The notes beneath the pieces were generated by a model. That model saw nothing but the letters and a program-made list of their open reading frames with translations. It was not told where the DNA came from and made no database searches. The position numbers and the translations under genes are program-made. Of a stretch of 34,448 nucleotides of DNA, positions 32,595-34,448 are shown piece by piece. How positions within the stretch are numbered: position 1 is the stretch's first letter; every line of letters begins with the position of its first letter. Origin of the DNA: JAIOSM01 sp964593725 (GTDB lineage: Bacteria; Desulfobacterota; Desulfobacteria; Desulfobacterales; Desulfobacteraceae); NCBI GenBank assembly GCA_964593725.1, contig CAZQJS010000033.1, positions 1 to 34,448 on the forward strand, written 5' to 3'.

Positions 32595-33862
32595 ACAAAC
32601 AAATCCCGGGCAAATACGGCACAATCACCCAGTTCCTCTTCAATTCTTATGAGCTGATTATATTTTGCAACCCTGTCACTCCGTGAAAGGGATCCTGTCT
32701 TTATCTGACCGCTGTTAATACCCACGGCAAGATCGGCAATAAAGGCATCTTCAGTTTCGCCTGATCTATGGGAGACAATGGTTGTATAGCCTGCTTCCTT
32801 TGCCATCTGGATAGTATCCAGAGTCTCTGTTAGAGTTCCGATCTGATTGAGTTTAATCAGGATTGAATTTGCAATTTCTTCCTTAATTCCCCTTTTAAAA
32901 ATATCAGGGTTTGTAACAAACAGATCATCGCCAACTATCTGTATTGAACCGCCAAGTCTGTCGGTCAAGAGTTTAAAATTATCCCAGTCATCTTCGGCAA
33001 GGCCGTCTTCTATGGAATACAAGGGGAATTTTTTTGTCAGGGACTCATAATAATCAATCAGTTCAACAGCAGTAAGTTCCCGTCCTTCAGAACCAAATAT
33101 ATATTTACCATCTCTGTAGAATTCACTTGCAGCTGCATCAATTGCAAGACCGACATCTTTATCCGGTCTGTACCCGGCAGCCTCAATGGCATCCAGTATA
33201 TATTCAAAGGCCTGTTCATTGGATTTAAGATCTGGCGCAAACCCGCCTTCATCACCGACTGCAGTATTAAGGCCTGCTTTTTTCAAAATTTTCTTTAAAT
33301 TATGGAAGATCTCTGACCCCATACGGACGGATTCAGCAAGGGAATCTGCACCATAGGGTAATATCATAAACTCCTGGATATCAAGATTATTGGCAGCATG
33401 TGCTCCGCCATTAATAATATTCATCATGGGCACAGGAAGAATCCTTGCATTTATTCCTCCGATATATCTGTATAAAGGCAGTTCAACAGCCTGGGCAGCA
33501 GCCCGGGCAACAGCCATGGAAACACCAAGGATTCCATTGGCACCCAGCCTTGACTTGTTTTCTGTTCCATCAATATCAAGCATTGTACGGTCAAGCCCTG
33601 CCTGGTCCATGGCATCATACCCAATAATCTCAGGGACAATGACTTCATTAACATTGGTCACTGCATTCAGGACACCTTTACCCATATACCTTCCTTCGGC
33701 ATTATCCCTCATCTCAAGCGCTTCCCTGGAGCCTGTAGAAGCACCGGACGGCACGGCAGCACTACCCTTTGCGCCGCAGGCCAGAACAACATCCACCTCA
33801 ACTGTGGGATTGCCGCGGGAATCAAGTATTTCTCTTGCTCTAACATCAATAAGCTCTGTCAT
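32591..33862 (-). CDS. eno: enolase
   Basis: A 423-residue glycolytic enzyme that interconverts 2-phosphoglycerate and phosphoenolpyruvate. Clear family blocks: AREILDSRGNPTVEVDV, GANGILGVSMAVARAAA, MMNIINGGAHAANNLDIQEF, GDEGGFAPDL, SIEDGLAEDDW, LIKLNQIGTLTET and SHRSGETED. The ATG at 33862 has GAAGGGGG five bases upstream, so the 21 extra residues of the longer frame (to 33925) are not real. Its stop overlaps the start of the LolA-like gene. A 586-base region without a convincing gene lies upstream. Confidence 0.98.
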   Translation of the reverse strand: MTELIDVRAREILDSRGNPTVEVDVVLACGAKGSAAVPSGASTGSREALEMRDNAEGRYMGKGVLNAVTNVNEVIVPEIIGYDAMDQAGLDRTMLDIDGTENKSRLGANGILGVSMAVARAAAQAVELPLYRYIGGINARILPVPMMNIINGGAHAANNLDIQEFMILPYGADSLAESVRMGSEIFHNLKKILKKAGLNTAVGDEGGFAPDLKSNEQAFEYILDAIEAAGYRPDKDVGLAIDAAASEFYRDGKYIFGSEGRELTAVELIDYYESLTKKFPLYSIEDGLAEDDWDNFKLLTDRLGGSIQIVGDDLFVTNPDIFKRGIKEEIANSILIKLNQIGTLTETLDTIQMAKEAGYTTIVSHRSGETEDAFIADLAVGINSGQIKTGSLSRSDRVAKYNQLIRIEEELGDCAVFARDLFV

Positions 33863-34448
33863 TGTACCCCCTTCATTATTTAATAAAAACTTAAATAAAT
33901 CATCTTTAAAGGAAAATAAAATCAACTTTATATTAATACCAATTAATCACTTTTCCCACAAGATTTAATCTTAAAACTTGATAAATCAATGGATATTTCT
34001 CCCTGAATAATTCCATAATTCAGCAAGCTGTGGATTAAAGAAGTAAATTATGGTTAACAGCAATTCCCGGTGGTTATTTTTTAAAAGTATTGATAAGGTT
34101 TTCAGCTGATAATTAAATTTCTTTTTTGCATAAAATTTTCCAGGCGTGGCATAAGTGTTTGATATTACAGAAAATAATAGGCATAGATTTTATCTTAAAA
34201 ACATTGTATGGTTTCAGTACCAAAAATGCCGGGCAGGCTTCAGTTCACGTCACGCAAAGAATTCCGGAATCAAATCCGATGTACTTTCCGATTTATGGTA
34301 TTTGAAAGTTGGGAAATAATGATTGTCTGAATATTTTAAAAAGGAATAAGAGAGGTCTGGATATACTTTTTCCGTTTAGGTTTTTAAATTTAAAAAATTT
34401 AAAAAGATGCACTCCAAAAGCATATCCAGACCTCTCTTTACCCAATTA
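33863..34448. other. non-coding region upstream of eno up to the window edge
   Basis: This AT-rich stretch holds no convincing gene on either strand. The only ORF of note is 40 codons on plus (34208-34330), starting with ATG but without a ribosome site and without any family likeness. There is no tRNA, rRNA or clear sigma-70 promoter that I can defend. The last 100 bases carry a long inverted repeat, listed separately. The eno promoter must be here but cannot be pinned down by eye. Confidence 0.6.
34348..34438. repeat. long inverted repeat with nested AT palindrome
   Basis: Arms of 17 bases match perfectly: AAGAGAGGTCTGGATAT (34348-34364) and its complement (34422-34438). After one mismatch, CTTTT (34366-34370) pairs with AAAAG (34416-34420). 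Inside, TTTTTAAATTT (34381-34391) pairs with AAATTTAAAAA (34395-34405) around a 3-base loop. As RNA this would fold on either strand. It could be a strong bidirectional terminator, a MITE-like element, or the end of a mobile element beyond the edge. Confidence 0.75.

Noticed and set aside
33863..33925. N-terminal extension of the enolase frame
   Set aside because: Enolases start at the MTELIDVRAREILDSRG position, which has GAAGGGGG just upstream.
34147..34162. TGGC ... TTTGAT resembling a sigma-54 promoter
   Set aside because: The spacing puts TG, not GC, at the -12 position, and no gene follows on plus within the window.
34208..34330. 40-codon ORF on plus
   Set aside because: No ribosome site, no recognised family, and it lies in AT-rich spacer before a hairpin.

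Overview
The window reads as chromosomal backbone of a low-GC Gram-negative bacterium, most likely a sulfate-reducing Desulfobacterota (Desulfobacterales-like). This is inferred from gene content and protein style: LptD and a LolA-like protein show an outer membrane, and type IV pilus minor pilins, a dicluster ferredoxin, MotAB and a DciA-type helicase loader occur together with AT-rich spacers and TTG/GTG starts. No species is claimed. There is no phage, insertion sequence, CRISPR or defence locus that I can see.

Layout. Positions 1-2024 (minus) hold the end of a type IV pilus minor-pilin operon, pilV-pilX-pilY1, with pilY1 running off the left edge. An orphan sensor kinase (minus) and a CBS-domain ClC protein (plus) start divergently near 4.4 kb. 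A plus-strand replication and repair block follows (dciA-like, trmN6-like methyltransferase, tRNA-Ser(GGA), dnaX, ybaB, recR, YkgJ-family protein). It meets a minus-strand motility block tail to tail: an HD hydrolase, a degenerate REC/HD-GYP protein, motA and motB. A LysM envelope protein (plus) collides with a PilB/GspE ATPase (minus). Next come a ferredoxin and an unrecognised 312-residue protein on minus.

From 18.4 to 30.0 kb all genes are on plus: lptD, a NusG paralogue, an IHF-like protein, holB, ricT, metG, a single-domain penicillin-binding protein, and a 1245-residue GlmS-like protein. The last 4 kb of genes are on minus: eno, a LolA-like protein and pyrG. The final 586 bases hold no convincing gene but end in a long inverted repeat.

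How the genes fit together. Two clamp-loader subunits (DnaX, delta prime), a DciA-like helicase loader and RecR/YbaB form a replication and recombination theme. LptD, a LolA-like protein, a transpeptidase, a LysM protein and the giant GlmS form an envelope theme. Pilus and flagellar-motor genes form a motility theme.

The most unusual item is the giant GlmS-like protein. It is about twice the normal length and appears to keep the glutaminase and isomerase catalytic residues. It has a 40-residue leader before the catalytic Cys, two large insertions and a C-terminal extension. Other points worth a second look are calcium-loop motifs in all three pilus proteins, a motility-linked protein with degenerate REC and HD-GYP sites, a ClC protein with the channel-type Val at the internal proton site, overlapping divergent promoters inside an inverted repeat, and the terminal inverted repeat.
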